The position numbers were made by a program, and so were the translations under genes. The notes under the pieces were generated by a model. The model saw nothing but the letters and a program-made list of their open reading frames with translations, had not been told where the DNA came from and did no database searches. A DNA stretch of 33,863 nt from Acidobacteriota bacterium (GTDB lineage: Bacteria; Acidobacteriota; Blastocatellia; Pyrinomonadales; Pyrinomonadaceae). The stretch is from contig JAIVJC010000004.1 in assembly GCA_020200235.1 (NCBI GenBank), forward strand, positions 1 to 33,863, written 5' to 3'. Shown piece by piece: positions 1 to 7,839 of this stretch (position 1 is the stretch's first letter; each line of letters begins with the position of its first letter).

Positions 1-2
1 CC

Positions 3-395
3 GAGCCCCCCGCCAAGGGCTGGGGGAAGAGCGTGGACGGCGACGGCGTGAGCCACATCCTCTTTCAAATCCTCGTCGGCGAGGCGGAGCGTCAGTGGTT
101 CGAGGTGCATTATTTCGACAAGTCGATCAAGCCGCTCGGCAACATCACGAAGATCATTCCGGCGTCCAACGATCACCCCGACGCCCTGCTCGACTGCTGC
201 ATCGCTTTTTACCCGAAGTACTTTGAGAGTTGCCCTTCGCTGGCGACCATCCCCAAGAAGGTCAAAACTTTTCGGCGCTTAGACTTTCATCACGGCATGG
301 ACGAAGTGCCAGAGGAGTGGGCGACGCTGCGCGAAGAGGCGCGCCCGCTGTTCAAGAACCTATACATCTGGCAAGCCAAGCTGACGCGGGTATAA
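3..395 (+). CDS. Hypothetical protein, 5' end outside window
   Basis: The frame is open to the left edge of the window, so only the C-terminal ~130 residues are visible. The GTG at 33 is probably internal. I do not recognise a family. The visible part is soluble and rich in aromatic and charged residues, with no membrane segment or repeat, and it ends with a TAA stop 49 nt before the kinase gene on the same strand. No function can be assigned from what is here. Confidence 0.55.
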   Translation, partial: EPPAKGWGKSVDGDGVSHILFQILVGEAERQWFEVHYFDKSIKPLGNITKIIPASNDHPDALLDCCIAFYPKYFESCPSLATIPKKVKTFRRLDFHHGMDEVPEEWATLREEARPLFKNLYIWQAKLTRV

Positions 396-444
396 AATTT
401 ACCCGGCCCCCAGCCCCTACCTCTGCTGTAATAGAGTTACCCTC

Positions 445-2658
445 ATGATGAGACCTGAGCGATGGCAACAGGTCAAAGAAATCTTCCATTCAGCCCTGGC
501 GCTACCACGAGATGAGCGCGAGAGCTTTCTAGCCGCAGCCTGCCACGGGCAGGACTCATTGCGCAGGGATGTCGAATCGCTCATCAGCTCTCACGAAAAA
601 ACCGGAAGTTTCCTCGACGCCCCTGCCTATGAAGCGGCCGCGCGAATAATGGCTGACGAGAAAAAAGCACTACAGGACAGGGAGGCGCTCGGCTCCTACA
701 AGATCATCAGCGCGCTCGGCGCGGGCGGGATGGGCGAAGTTTATCTGGCGCACGACCAGCGGCTCAATCGTAACGTCGCCCTCAAAGTCTTGCCTGCCGA
801 TTTGATCAACGATCGCGAACGCCTGCACCGCTTCGAGCAGGAAGCGCAAGCCGCGTCGGCTCTCAATCATCCGAACGTCATCACCATTTACGAAATCGGA
901 AATTGTGGCGACACGCATTTCATCGCCACCGAGTTCATAGAGGGCCAGACGCTGGGGCGGATGTTGCAGACGAAGCGGGCGGAAGTTGCGGAAGCGCTCA
1001 GCATCGCCACACAGATTGCCGCCTCGCTGGACGCCGCACACCGAAGAGGTATCGTGCACCGAGATATCAAGCCGGAGAACGTCATGCTGCGCGAGGACGG
1101 TCTGGTGAAAGTGTTGGATTTCGGCCTGGCGAAGCTGACAGGGAAAGGTACGGACGCGCCGGTCGATACCGAAGCCCGGACACGCCAACAAGTGCGGACG
1201 ATGCCCGGCATGATGATGGGCACAGCTCGCTACATGTCGCCGGAACAGGCGCGCGGGCAAGAAGTGGACGCGCGGACGGACGTTTGGAGTCTGGGAGTTG
1301 TGTTATATGAAATGCTGTCGGGAATGCCGCCGTTCCCGGGCGAAACGATGAGCGACACGATTAGCGCGATTCTAAGTAAAAATCCGTTGCCGCTCTCCGC
1401 TTACTGCCCCGACATTCCGAAGGAATTGGAACGCCTCGTCAACAAAACGCTCAGAAAAGACCGGGAAGAGCGCTACCAGACGGCGAAAGATTTGCTGATT
1501 GATTTGAAAGACGTCAAACAAGACTTAGAGTTTCAGAATAAGTCGGGACGTGCCGCAGCACCAGATCTGGAAGAGGCGAAAACAAAAGTCTTCAATGCCA
1601 CCACGAGCGACATTGCCCCGCACACAACTTCGAGCGCGGCATCTGTTGTCAACAGCTTTACACACCATAAGCGGTCAGCCCTTCTCGGCTTACTATCGCT
1701 CACGATTGCTTCGATAGCCCTGTTCTTCTTCCTCAACCGTTCCCCGGTCTTAACCGAGAAGGATACGATTCTGCTGGCGGATTTCGTCAACACGACCGGG
1801 GACCCGGTGTTCGACCTGACCCTGAAGCAGGCTCTTGCCGTGCAGCTCGGGCAAACACCGTTTCTGAACATTTACCCGGACGACCGAATTCAAGAGACGC
1901 TGCGCCTGATGAATCGGAAGCCGGATGAACGCATCACAAAAGATGTGGCGCGAGAGATTTGCGAACGCAACGGCATTAAAGCGATGTTGCTGGGATCGGT
2001 TGCGAATCTCGGCAATAACTACGTCATCACGCTGGAAGCCTTAAACCCGCGGACGGGCGAAGCACTGGCGCGGGAGCAAATTGAAGCGGCAGGCAAGGAA
2101 CAGGTATTAGGCAAGCTCGGAGACGCGGCGACGAAGTTGAGAGGGAAGCTGGGAGAATCGCTTCAATCAATCGAGAAGTTTGACGCGTCGATTGAACAAG
2201 CCACGACCTCGTCGCTCGCCCCTTCGGTGCCCGGGCGGTTCGAGCCGAAGACCATCGTCAGCCCGTCCCAAGAGAGCGTCGCCCGCGTCTCGTTTGCCGC
2301 GCTGTTAACCGCGGTTAGGTTGACGGGCGCCGCCCAGTCTTCGTCCGTGCTCCCCCGCACGGCCGTCCAGATGTCCTGGCCGCCTAGGCCGCCGGGGCGG
2401 TTCGAGGCGATGAAGAGGCTCTGTCCGTCTGGCGACTGGATCGGGCAGCCGTCGTTGAACGGCGTGTTGAGTTGCGCGCTCGTGCCGGGGATCGACTCGG
2501 CGTTGACGGGCGCGCCCCACTCGCCGAAGTGCTTGGCGGAGGCGAGTGGGGCGAAGATTAGCGCCGCAACACAGCCGGCGGACACGAGACCCGGCACGAG
2601 CGGGAACCTCTTTACATTCTTTGGTGACCTGATCATCTTGGGAACCTTCCTTTCGTGA
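445..2658 (+). CDS. Ser/Thr protein kinase with 3' end replaced (chimeric ORF)
   Basis: This is a membrane-anchored Hanks-type kinase of the kind abundant in Acidobacteriota. In order it shows an N-terminal helical extension (about 1-80), a glycine-rich loop GAGGMGEVY (about 92-100), the ATP-binding Lys in VALKVL (about 114), the catalytic HRDIKPEN (about 205-212), DFG (225-227), SPEQARG in place of APE, one membrane segment (about 412-434) and an extracytoplasmic domain. Family members continue into TPR repeats after a stretch like the EQATTSS seen here. In this gene the homology stops at about residue 590 (near base 2210). The remaining ~147 residues are the antisense of a PD40-like gene on the minus strand. 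The authentic kinase part is therefore about 445-2218 and the TPR region is missing. Kinase activity may remain, since the catalytic domain looks intact. Base composition of the kinase part looks less GC-rich than the later genes. ATG at 448 is an alternative start, and neither start has a strong ribosome binding site. Confidence 0.8.
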   Translation: MMRPERWQQVKEIFHSALALPRDERESFLAAACHGQDSLRRDVESLISSHEKTGSFLDAPAYEAAARIMADEKKALQDREALGSYKIISALGAGGMGEVYLAHDQRLNRNVALKVLPADLINDRERLHRFEQEAQAASALNHPNVITIYEIGNCGDTHFIATEFIEGQTLGRMLQTKRAEVAEALSIATQIAASLDAAHRRGIVHRDIKPENVMLREDGLVKVLDFGLAKLTGKGTDAPVDTEARTRQQVRTMPGMMMGTARYMSPEQARGQEVDARTDVWSLGVVLYEMLSGMPPFPGETMSDTISAILSKNPLPLSAYCPDIPKELERLVNKTLRKDREERYQTAKDLLIDLKDVKQDLEFQNKSGRAAAPDLEEAKTKVFNATTSDIAPHTTSSAASVVNSFTHHKRSALLGLLSLTIASIALFFFLNRSPVLTEKDTILLADFVNTTGDPVFDLTLKQALAVQLGQTPFLNIYPDDRIQETLRLMNRKPDERITKDVAREICERNGIKAMLLGSVANLGNNYVITLEALNPRTGEALAREQIEAAGKEQVLGKLGDAATKLRGKLGESLQSIEKFDASIEQATTSSLAPSVPGRFEPKTIVSPSQESVARVSFAALLTAVRLTGAAQSSSVLPRTAVQMSWPPRPPGRFEAMKRLCPSGDWIGQPSLNGVLSCALVPGIDSALTGAPHSPKCLAEASGAKISAATQPADTRPGTSGNLFTFFGDLIILGTFLS
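2163..2636 (-). pseudogene. Truncated PD40/WD40-like beta-propeller protein
   Basis: The product starts with a signal-like segment (basic start, hydrophobic core around residues 13-30, ending near ASA). Two PD40-type blades follow, with motifs such as SPDGQSLFIASNRPGG and WDGLTMVFGSNRPG. These are TolB-like beta-propeller repeats that normally recur several more times in a ~300-residue secreted protein. Here the homology ends in the second blade at about base 2209-2218, where the sequence becomes the antisense of the kinase gene. The last ~17 codons are therefore not genuine. The start ATG at 2636 has AGGAAGG about 9 nt upstream and overlaps the stop of a small upstream frame in an ATGA arrangement. 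It is broken by the same junction as the kinase. Confidence 0.65.
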
Positions 2659-2929
2659 GAAACCGCCTGATAAACGATTCTCCGTCATCTTCACCTGCGC
2701 CGCTCCATAACGGATCGGGGCAGATGAACAACGCCCCGGCGGGCGCCTCGACGAAGTGAACTTCTCCGCCTCCCCCATGCGTTGGATCGTGCGCAAACCG
2801 AGCCCGGTAACGACAATAGTCTCCTGTGCTAAAACCAGTGACTGTGAACATTGCTCGCACCGAACCGTAGGCGCCGGGCCAGACATCCTGAGCTTGAAGC
2901 GCCGCTCCGTTTCGGTTGCGAGCTCCCAT
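2633..2929 (-). CDS. Hypothetical small protein, doubtful
   Basis: This 98-residue frame has an ATG preceded by GGAAGAG and a stop that overlaps the start of the downstream PD40-like frame by 4 nt (ATGA), as translationally coupled genes do. I do not recognise the sequence. It has no signal peptide and no clear domain. It lies in a rearranged stretch, and neighbouring frames are open too because of high GC, so it may be spurious. Confidence 0.3.
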   Translation of the reverse strand: MGARNRNGAALQAQDVWPGAYGSVRAMFTVTGFSTGDYCRYRARFAHDPTHGGGGEVHFVEAPAGALFICPDPLWSGAGEDDGESFIRRFLTKGRFPR

Positions 2930-3209
2930 CTTCTCTTCCGCTACACACCGGCTCTTAGGCTTCTGCTCTCAGGCTTCTTCGGCGCGGGGCGTGCCAGGGA
3001 CGGGCCTAGTGCCTCGCGCCCCCGTCTGGGGTTATTTCTGAGCCATGACCACCGCCCCAGGGCGCTTCAAATTGCCCTTCATACATACACGCGTAGGCCG
3101 CGGAAAAACTCCCTCAGGTCATCTGCTGAAGTGAATAGAATTCATACCAGCCGCGCGTACGACCGCCTGACGCGCCAAGTCCTAGCCGAGTACGCGCGCA
3201 GGCGCCGGG
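2930..3209. other. Non-coding or decayed stretch
   Basis: I see no convincing gene here. The open frames on both strands have no recognisable family. The stretch lies between the truncated PD40-like gene and the integrase remnant, and is best read as debris from a rearrangement. Confidence 0.4.
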
Positions 3210-3410
3210 CTGAAAAGCACGGCGGGGATGAACAAGCCTGGTAGTTGCCACACCTTCCGGCACAGCTTCGCCACCCACCTCATGGAAGATGGCTACGACA
3301 ACAGAACCGTGCAAGAGTTATTAGGGCATTCGGAGGTGAAGACGACGATGATCTACACTCACGTACTCAACAGAGGCGGCAGAAGCGTCCAGAGCCACAT
3401 TGATGTTTAA
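3210..3410 (+). pseudogene. C-terminal remnant of IntI-like tyrosine recombinase
   Basis: Only the last ~65 codons of a tyrosine recombinase survive. They contain the catalytic [11 protein letters not shown] block (the HxxR box), then [10 protein letters not shown], then the nucleophile Tyr in [11 protein letters not shown]. The VLNRGGxxVxS tail is the ending seen in integron-type integrases (IntI and relatives) and separates them from XerC/XerD. The N-terminal core-binding domain and the first catalytic Arg are absent, and the same frame has a stop at 3183 just upstream. The 3' end with its TAA is intact. The remnant sits 73 nt from tRNA-His, a common integration neighbourhood, and is probably a scar of a lost mobile or integron element. 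Confidence 0.7.
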
Positions 3411-3434
3411 GGTTGGCACGCAGTTGGCACACAA

Positions 3435-3473
3435 AAAAGGATACGGGCATCGGATTGATCCCCGTATCCTTTT
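3435..3473 (-). terminator. Rho-independent terminator of the tRNA-Arg/tRNA-His unit
   Basis: A perfect 13-bp inverted repeat (AAAAGGATACGGG paired with CCCGTATCCTTTT) has a 13-nt loop. On the minus strand the stem runs into six T residues, directly after tRNA-His, so that is its main direction. On the plus strand it would also stop read-through from the integrase remnant. Confidence 0.85.
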
Positions 3474-3483
3474 GATTTTACCA

Positions 3484-3557
3484 GGCGGCTAGTGGGTCTC
3501 GAACCCACGACCTCAAGATCCACAATCTTGCGCTCTAACCGACTGAGCTATAGCCGC
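3484..3557 (-). tRNA. tRNA-His (GTG)
   Basis: The cloverleaf is complete: acceptor GCGGCTA/TAGCCGC, D arm GCTC/GAGC, anticodon stem CAAGA/TCTTG around loop TTGTGGA (anticodon GTG), and T arm GTGGG/CCCAC. Position 3558 supplies the extra G(-1), which pairs with C73, the identity hallmark of tRNA-His. CCA is not encoded. It is probably co-transcribed after tRNA-Arg and ends at the adjacent terminator. Confidence 0.95.
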
Positions 3558-3686
3558 CGCATCGCTCTCGCGTTGATGGTAATAGTAACTAAGCTCTCAA
3601 TGTCTGACAAGCTCGCGGGCTTTCCTTCGTCTCGCGTCACGTCGCGTCGGAGGCGTCGAGCCGAAGTCGCGCGGGTCAGACCGAAA

Positions 3687-3760
3687 CGCCCCCGGCAGGA
3701 CTCGAACCTGCGACCCACAGCTTAGAAGGCTGTTGCTCTATCCGACTGAGCTACGGGAGC
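3687..3760 (-). tRNA. tRNA-Arg (TCT)
   Basis: The acceptor stem GCTCCCG pairs with CGGGGGC (one T-G pair), the D arm is GCTC/GAGC, the anticodon stem ACAGC/GCTGT encloses CTTCTAA (anticodon TCT, reading AGA/AGG), and the T arm is GCAGG/CCTGC. The discriminator is G and CCA is not encoded. It lies 129 nt upstream of tRNA-His in the same direction. Confidence 0.95.
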
Positions 3761-3818
3761 GAGCCGTTCGGCGCGGCGATGTTATCATGCGCGCGTCCGG
3801 GCACGCCATCACGCGCGA

Positions 3819-4400
3819 ATGAGGGAAAGAGCCGACGTGGACAGCAGTGAAAGTAAGAATCCGTGGAAGACGCTCTCGTCGAAAGCCGTGTACGACAACC
3901 CTTGGATCAGTGTGAGGGAGGATGGGGTCGTCCACCCGGACGGCGCGTTGGGAATCTACGGCGTCGTCCACTACAAGAACGTCGCCGTCGGCGTGCTCGC
4001 CTTCGACGGCGAAGACATCTACCTCGTCGGGCAATACCGCTACCCGCTCGAACGTTACTCGTGGGAGATTCCCGAGGGTGGCTGTCCCGAGGGCGAGGAC
4101 ACGCTCGACGCCGCGCGCCGCGAACTCGAAGAGGAGACCGGTCTGCGCGCCGCCGACTGGCGTAAGCTCGGCGAGTCTCACCTCTCGAACTCAGTCTCCG
4201 ACGAGTTAGCCGTCTGGTACCTGGCTTCCGGGCTCACGCAGGGTGAGGAGCGTCCGGAAGGCAGCGAGGAGTTGCGAGTCCGCCGCGTGCCGTTCCGCGA
4301 AGCCGTCCGCATGGTTCTCGAAGGGGAGATAACGGACAGCGTCAGCGTCATCGCGATCTTGCATTATCAATTGCTGCGCTCGACCGAGGGCGCCGCTTGA
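3819..4400 (+). CDS. NUDIX hydrolase (ADP-ribose pyrophosphatase-like)
   Basis: It hydrolyses a nucleoside diphosphate linked to another moiety. The layout resembles ADP-ribose/ADP-sugar pyrophosphatases, but the substrate cannot be fixed from sequence. The NUDIX box is complete at residues about 87-109: a Gly, then Glu at the right spacing, then RELEEETGL, which supplies the Mg-binding glutamates. The total of 193 residues is normal for the family. The ATG at 3819 has no clear ribosome binding site. GTG at 3837 is preceded by AGGGAAAG at good spacing and may be the real start, which would remove six residues. The gene stands alone, facing away from the tRNAs, with a hairpin terminator 36 nt after its stop. 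Confidence 0.88.
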   Translation: MRERADVDSSESKNPWKTLSSKAVYDNPWISVREDGVVHPDGALGIYGVVHYKNVAVGVLAFDGEDIYLVGQYRYPLERYSWEIPEGGCPEGEDTLDAARRELEEETGLRAADWRKLGESHLSNSVSDELAVWYLASGLTQGEERPEGSEELRVRRVPFREAVRMVLEGEITDSVSVIAILHYQLLRSTEGAA

Positions 4401-4436
4401 ACAGGGCGAGACGTTCAGCTTCAGGGTTGCCGAAAA

Positions 4437-4476
4437 AAGAAGACCGCCTGACCTCTACGGGTCGGGCGGTCTTCTT
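4437..4476. terminator. Bidirectional intrinsic terminator
   Basis: The 12-bp stem AAGAAGACCGCC/GGCGGTCTTCTT has additional internal pairing (GACC/GGTC). It lies between the convergent NUDIX gene and the small gene at 4503. On the minus strand the stem is followed by a run of T residues, so it is strongest for that gene. Confidence 0.8.
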
Positions 4477-4502
4477 CGCGACGGATTTAAATTGCGGGGG
4501 AA

Positions 4503-4757
4503 TTAAGCTGCGTAGCGGTCGTCGACGGTGACGGTCTCGGCGAAGACTCGGCGACCGTTGATCGCGTCGTCGATGATCTCGCGCACCGCGGCGACATCAG
4601 GGTTAACGTCCATGCGGTCACACGCGCGCAGGTGACGGAGGATGCCTTCGGTCGCGATGTCGAGCCCAGTCCCCGACAGCTTGGAATAACGGCGCGCCTG
4701 AATGTGGTCGATCAGTTTCAACCGCTCTTCGAGCGGAAGTGTCACGTTGAAAGTCAC
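4503..4757 (-). CDS. Small putative ribbon-helix-helix protein
   Basis: This is an 84-residue protein. I chose GTG at 4757 because AAAAGGAG lies 10 nt upstream; a longer frame opening at 4835 would start inside an upstream palindrome and has no ribosome binding site. The N-terminus is a short beta-strand-like stretch (TFNVTLP) followed by an amphipathic helix (LEERLKLIDHIQARRY), then two further helical stretches, and an acidic tail. That resembles a ribbon-helix-helix DNA-binding fold, but I have no firm family match. Two inverted repeats lie 74-115 nt upstream and would fit autoregulation. No toxin partner is visible beside it, so a toxin-antitoxin role is not supported. Confidence 0.6.
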   Translation of the reverse strand: MTFNVTLPLEERLKLIDHIQARRYSKLSGTGLDIATEGILRHLRACDRMDVNPDVAAVREIIDDAINGRRVFAETVTVDDRYAA

Positions 4758-4830
4758 TGTGCCTTTTCTCCTTTTCAGACCGTCTCGGAAGACGGCTGCC
4801 TGACTTCGAATGCCTAGATTGTAGATGCCG

Positions 4831-4872
4831 AACACGCCAAATATGGTGTGTTTCGGTTATGATTGACCGAAA
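4831..4872. promoter_or_regulatory. Two adjacent palindromes, putative operator
   Basis: The first inverted repeat is AACACGCCA/TGGTGTGTT around a 4-nt centre at 4831-4852 (one internal mismatch). The second is TTTCGGT/ACCGAAA at 4851-4857 and 4866-4872. Both lie upstream of the small putative DNA-binding protein at 4503-4757. The operator role is inference. Confidence 0.4.
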
Positions 4873-5138
4873 AAACGCAGAGAAGCCTCCGAAAGTTGCT
4901 CGGGCAACGCTTGGTTCGGAAAACTGCTGCCTAAGAAACCAGGGATATTAGCTTAAGAGGGAGGAAAAAGCCAGAAATTTTTTTCAGCCCGGTTGAGGCA
5001 CATTTACTGGCAAAATCGGGAATGTAAAGCTAGGTGAATAGCAACGTTTAACTAGAAAAAGCACTCTTGTAGTTGAACGATAAAAAAAGAGGTGAGGCAG
5101 GTGATAGATCGTGAGGGGGTGACCCGAAGGCGCCGTCA
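4873..5138. other. AT-richer intergenic region
   Basis: Between the palindromes and the terminator of the HU gene I see no gene with a ribosome binding site, no tRNA and no recognisable structured RNA. The composition is clearly less GC-rich than the coding regions. Confidence 0.5.
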
Positions 5139-5203
5139 AAAAACGCGAAACCGACTGCGAAAAACGTGCGGTTAGGTGTCCCGCCACTCGCAGTCGGCGC
5201 GTT
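5139..5203 (-). terminator. Intrinsic terminator of the HU gene
   Basis: A 10-bp stem CCGACTGCGA/TCGCAGTCGG is extended by an outer CGCG/CGCG pairing. On the minus strand it is followed by six T residues. It lies about 35 nt after the HU-family stop codon. Confidence 0.75.
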
Positions 5204-5238
5204 AAGCTGATGAGAAGGGTTTGGCGAAGGAGTACGGG

Positions 5239-5547
5239 CTACTTCTTAGGGACGACCGTGTCCTTCATCGCCTTGCCGAGACGGAACTTCAGCGTCGTCT
5301 TAGCGGGGATTTGAATGGTCTCGCCGGTCTGCGGGTTGCGCCCCTCGCGAGCTTTCCTATCGGAGAGCACCATCTTGCCGAAGCCGGGGAGCACGAACTC
5401 GCCGTTGCCCTTGACTTCGGAGCTGGCGAGGTTAGCCAGCTCGTCGAAAAACTCCTTGACCTGCGAGCGCTTCATGCCGGTTTTCTCGGCGAAGTGGTTG
5501 AAGACCTCGGACTGCGTCATGCGCTTCTTCGTTGATTTGGTCGCCAT
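5239..5547 (-). CDS. HU-family nucleoid DNA-binding protein
   Basis: This 102-residue histone-like protein bends and compacts DNA as a dimer. The family signature is intact around residues 50-75: GFGKM, then DRKAREGRNPQTG, which forms the start of the DNA-gripping beta arms, followed by a terminal helix. A basic N-terminal tail (ATKSTKKR) adds about ten residues relative to E. coli HU. The ATG at 5547 has AGGAGG about 14 nt upstream. It is monocistronic, with its own strong terminator. Whether it is HU or the related IHF type cannot be decided here, but a single HU-like gene is the simplest reading. Confidence 0.92.
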   Translation of the reverse strand: MATKSTKKRMTQSEVFNHFAEKTGMKRSQVKEFFDELANLASSEVKGNGEFVLPGFGKMVLSDRKAREGRNPQTGETIQIPAKTTLKFRLGKAMKDTVVPKK

Positions 5548-5734
5548 GAAAAGTGTGACTACCTCCTAGCGGACAGGGAAGAATTAGTAAAACTTGCAGC
5601 AGGACATATATCACACCAGAGCCCCGATGTCTGCAAAAAAACCGAAAAATTTGGGTTATTTTTCAAACAATTCGGGCAGAACACGTCTCAGGCGAAATGC
5701 CGGGGGGCTCGCCCGACCGCCTTCGAATCCTTGA

Positions 5735-5809
<75 letters not shown>

Positions 5810-5863
5810 CGATACGTCACTTTGCGGCGGGATATTAACAGACTCCCGCGCGGCTGGCGAGTG

Positions 5864-6496
5864 TCAGTGCCGTGAAGCGACATTGCCGAAGTGGAGCTTG
5901 AGGTGGTCGCGTGCTTCGGAGAGGGCGCGGGCGCGGTGGCTGATCTGTTGTTTAATTTCGCTCGGGAGTTGGGCGAATGAGAGGTCGTAGCCTTCGGGCA
6001 CGAAAACCGGATCATAGCCGAAACCACGAGAGCCGCGTGCCGACGTAGCGATCCGTCCCGCACAAACCCCGCGGAAAGATCGTAGTTTCGCGACTGACGG
6101 ATCGAAGAGGGCGAGGACGCAGACGAAGCGCGCCCCCCTCCCATCGTCCGTCACCCCCTTCAACTCCTCGAGCAGCCGCGTGACGCGTTGCGCGTCGGTC
6201 GCGTCCACCCCAGCATAGCGCGCAGAACGTACGCCGGGCGCGCCCCCCAGAGCCTCAACTTCGAGACCCGAATCGTCGGCGAGCGTCAGCAAACCCGTCA
6301 GACGACCGTAAGAGGTGGCCTTGAGCGAAGCATTCTCATCGAAAGTAACCCCGGTCTCTTCGACGGGCTGGATCGGCTCAAACTCCGAAAGTTCGCGAAG
6401 CCTGAGGGGCAAGCCTTCGAGCAGTTGCGTGAGTTCACGGACCTTCCCGGAGTTCGAGGTCGCGAGCAGCAGTTCCCGGCTCGGGTCAGTCGTCAT
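5864..6496 (-). CDS. rdgB: XTP/dITP diphosphatase (RdgB/HAM1)
   Basis: It cleans the nucleotide pool by hydrolysing dITP, ITP and XTP to monophosphates plus pyrophosphate. The hallmarks are present: [14 protein letters not shown] at the N-terminus (substrate-binding loop), the [14 protein letters not shown] block with the catalytic Asp, GVRSARYAG, and the C-terminal GFGYDPVF and SHRARAL motifs that contact the base. Its 210 residues are normal for the family. It is divergent from the gene at 6641, and tRNA-Pro follows it. Confidence 0.93.
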   Translation of the reverse strand: MTTDPSRELLLATSNSGKVRELTQLLEGLPLRLRELSEFEPIQPVEETGVTFDENASLKATSYGRLTGLLTLADDSGLEVEALGGAPGVRSARYAGVDATDAQRVTRLLEELKGVTDDGRGARFVCVLALFDPSVAKLRSFRGVCAGRIATSARGSRGFGYDPVFVPEGYDLSFAQLPSEIKQQISHRARALSEARDHLKLHFGNVASRH

Positions 6497-6640
6497 GTGT
6501 TTGGCGTGCCTTTCAATGCGTCAGCCGGGGCGCGAATATTTAATTCTTTTCAAGCCACTGGATTTCTGTTAACAATAATTCAAGAGGGACGTTCATCACG
6601 AACGCCTCCCATCGAGCCTTCGTAAGGACACCCTCCCGAC

Positions 6641-7774
6641 GTGGTACGCATCTTCCAGCAGGTGCTTCGCCACTGCCTGCACCTCTGCCTGTACCTCAGC
6701 TCGGAAACCTCGACCGCTGCGCCGGGCGGCGCCACGTCCGTCGCCGAACACGAATTCGCGCGTGCGCTCACGGAGCCGCCGCGACAGACTTCTTATTACC
6801 ACACCTACGAAATTCTGAGCACGCTCTACGGCGTTTGCCGAGCCCTGTCGCGGACGACTAAAGTTGACGCCGCGTCCTGGTCGAGTTTGGGCAGCTTGTT
6901 CCTCCGAGAGATCGACGAGATCGGCGACGACGCAGTCTCGAAGACCTACGCCGTAGATGGTCGCCCTCATACCCATGTTTTGCGCGGGCTGGGCGAGACT
7001 GCCGTCCAACAGACCTCAGCGGGCGAGCTGCCGGGCGTCCTCGCACTCCTCGCCGACGCGCTGGAACAGCTCTCCTTCGTCGGCACCCTCCTCGCGAGCG
7101 ATCAGCCGCTCAAGATGACCCTGCCGATCTTCGCTCACGTCCACGGGCGGGCGAGGGAAGCGGTCGCCGCGCTCGAAAGGATGGCGGCGCGCGCCGTCGA
7201 TGAGAAGGTCGAGCTCTACGAGCTGTTCGACGGCGCGGGCTACGCCGTCGGGATGGAGCTCAACAAAGTCTTCTGCCGCGAACTGGCGGGACTCTCCGCC
7301 TCCCGACGCCCCGCGGCGATCTACACGCGCGTCGAAAACGCGCACGGCCTTTTGCGCGACTGTTTCCAGCAGACGATCCTCTCGCTCGTGACGGCGTTCG
7401 ATCCAACCTTCGACGGCTCGACCCTGTTCGAAACAATCCTCTCGAAGCTGCAACAATCGCTGCGCCTGCGCGAAGAGATTTGGGAACTCTCGGAACTCGT
7501 CCGCCGCGCCGAGCACGACTGCGACCGCAAGCCACTCGCCCCGCTCGTCTCGCGCCTGCGCGCCTTCGAGGGCGACGCGATGCGACACCTGATGTTCAAG
7601 GACTGGGAATCGTTCGAGCGTTTCGTCGCCGAGACCACAGCCGCGCGCGGCGCGGGCGAGCTCGCCCCCGTGCTGCACCGCTTCGCCACCTACCTCGACG
7701 CGCTCTTCAACCAGATCAGTATGCGCGCCGTCCTCGCCGATCACCCGTTCCAATATCCCAAAATAGTTGACTGA
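6641..7774 (+). CDS. Unrecognised helical protein
   Basis: This is a 377-residue soluble protein that I cannot place. It appears almost entirely alpha-helical, with no signal peptide or membrane segment. GTG at 6641 is the likely start, with AAGGA about 12 nt upstream. The first 35 residues are low-complexity in character, so a later start is possible. The codon pattern (strong G/C third positions along its length) and the lack of rival frames support real coding. It is divergent from rdgB and convergent with the frameshifted gene at 7840. No catalytic motif is visible. Confidence 0.65.
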   Translation: MVRIFQQVLRHCLHLCLYLSSETSTAAPGGATSVAEHEFARALTEPPRQTSYYHTYEILSTLYGVCRALSRTTKVDAASWSSLGSLFLREIDEIGDDAVSKTYAVDGRPHTHVLRGLGETAVQQTSAGELPGVLALLADALEQLSFVGTLLASDQPLKMTLPIFAHVHGRAREAVAALERMAARAVDEKVELYELFDGAGYAVGMELNKVFCRELAGLSASRRPAAIYTRVENAHGLLRDCFQQTILSLVTAFDPTFDGSTLFETILSKLQQSLRLREEIWELSELVRRAEHDCDRKPLAPLVSRLRAFEGDAMRHLMFKDWESFERFVAETTAARGAGELAPVLHRFATYLDALFNQISMRAVLADHPFQYPKIVD

Positions 7775-7839
7775 GGTCGCGGGCTGCGAAGACAGTCGGC
7801 GCTGCCGGCGACTCTTCGAGTGACGTGTCTGCGCCCCTC

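Noticed and set aside
2756-3244. A 162-codon plus-strand frame before the integrase remnant
   Set aside because: No family resemblance, no ribosome binding site, and it overlaps the remnant in the wrong frame.
3410-3432. Sigma54 promoter or attC site at the TTGGCAC repeats
   Set aside because: Spacing does not fit the -24/-12 consensus, and no paired attC core sites are present.
4503-4835. Longer version of the small gene starting at 4835
   Set aside because: The strong AAAAGGAG site decides for GTG at 4757, and the longer start lies inside a palindrome.
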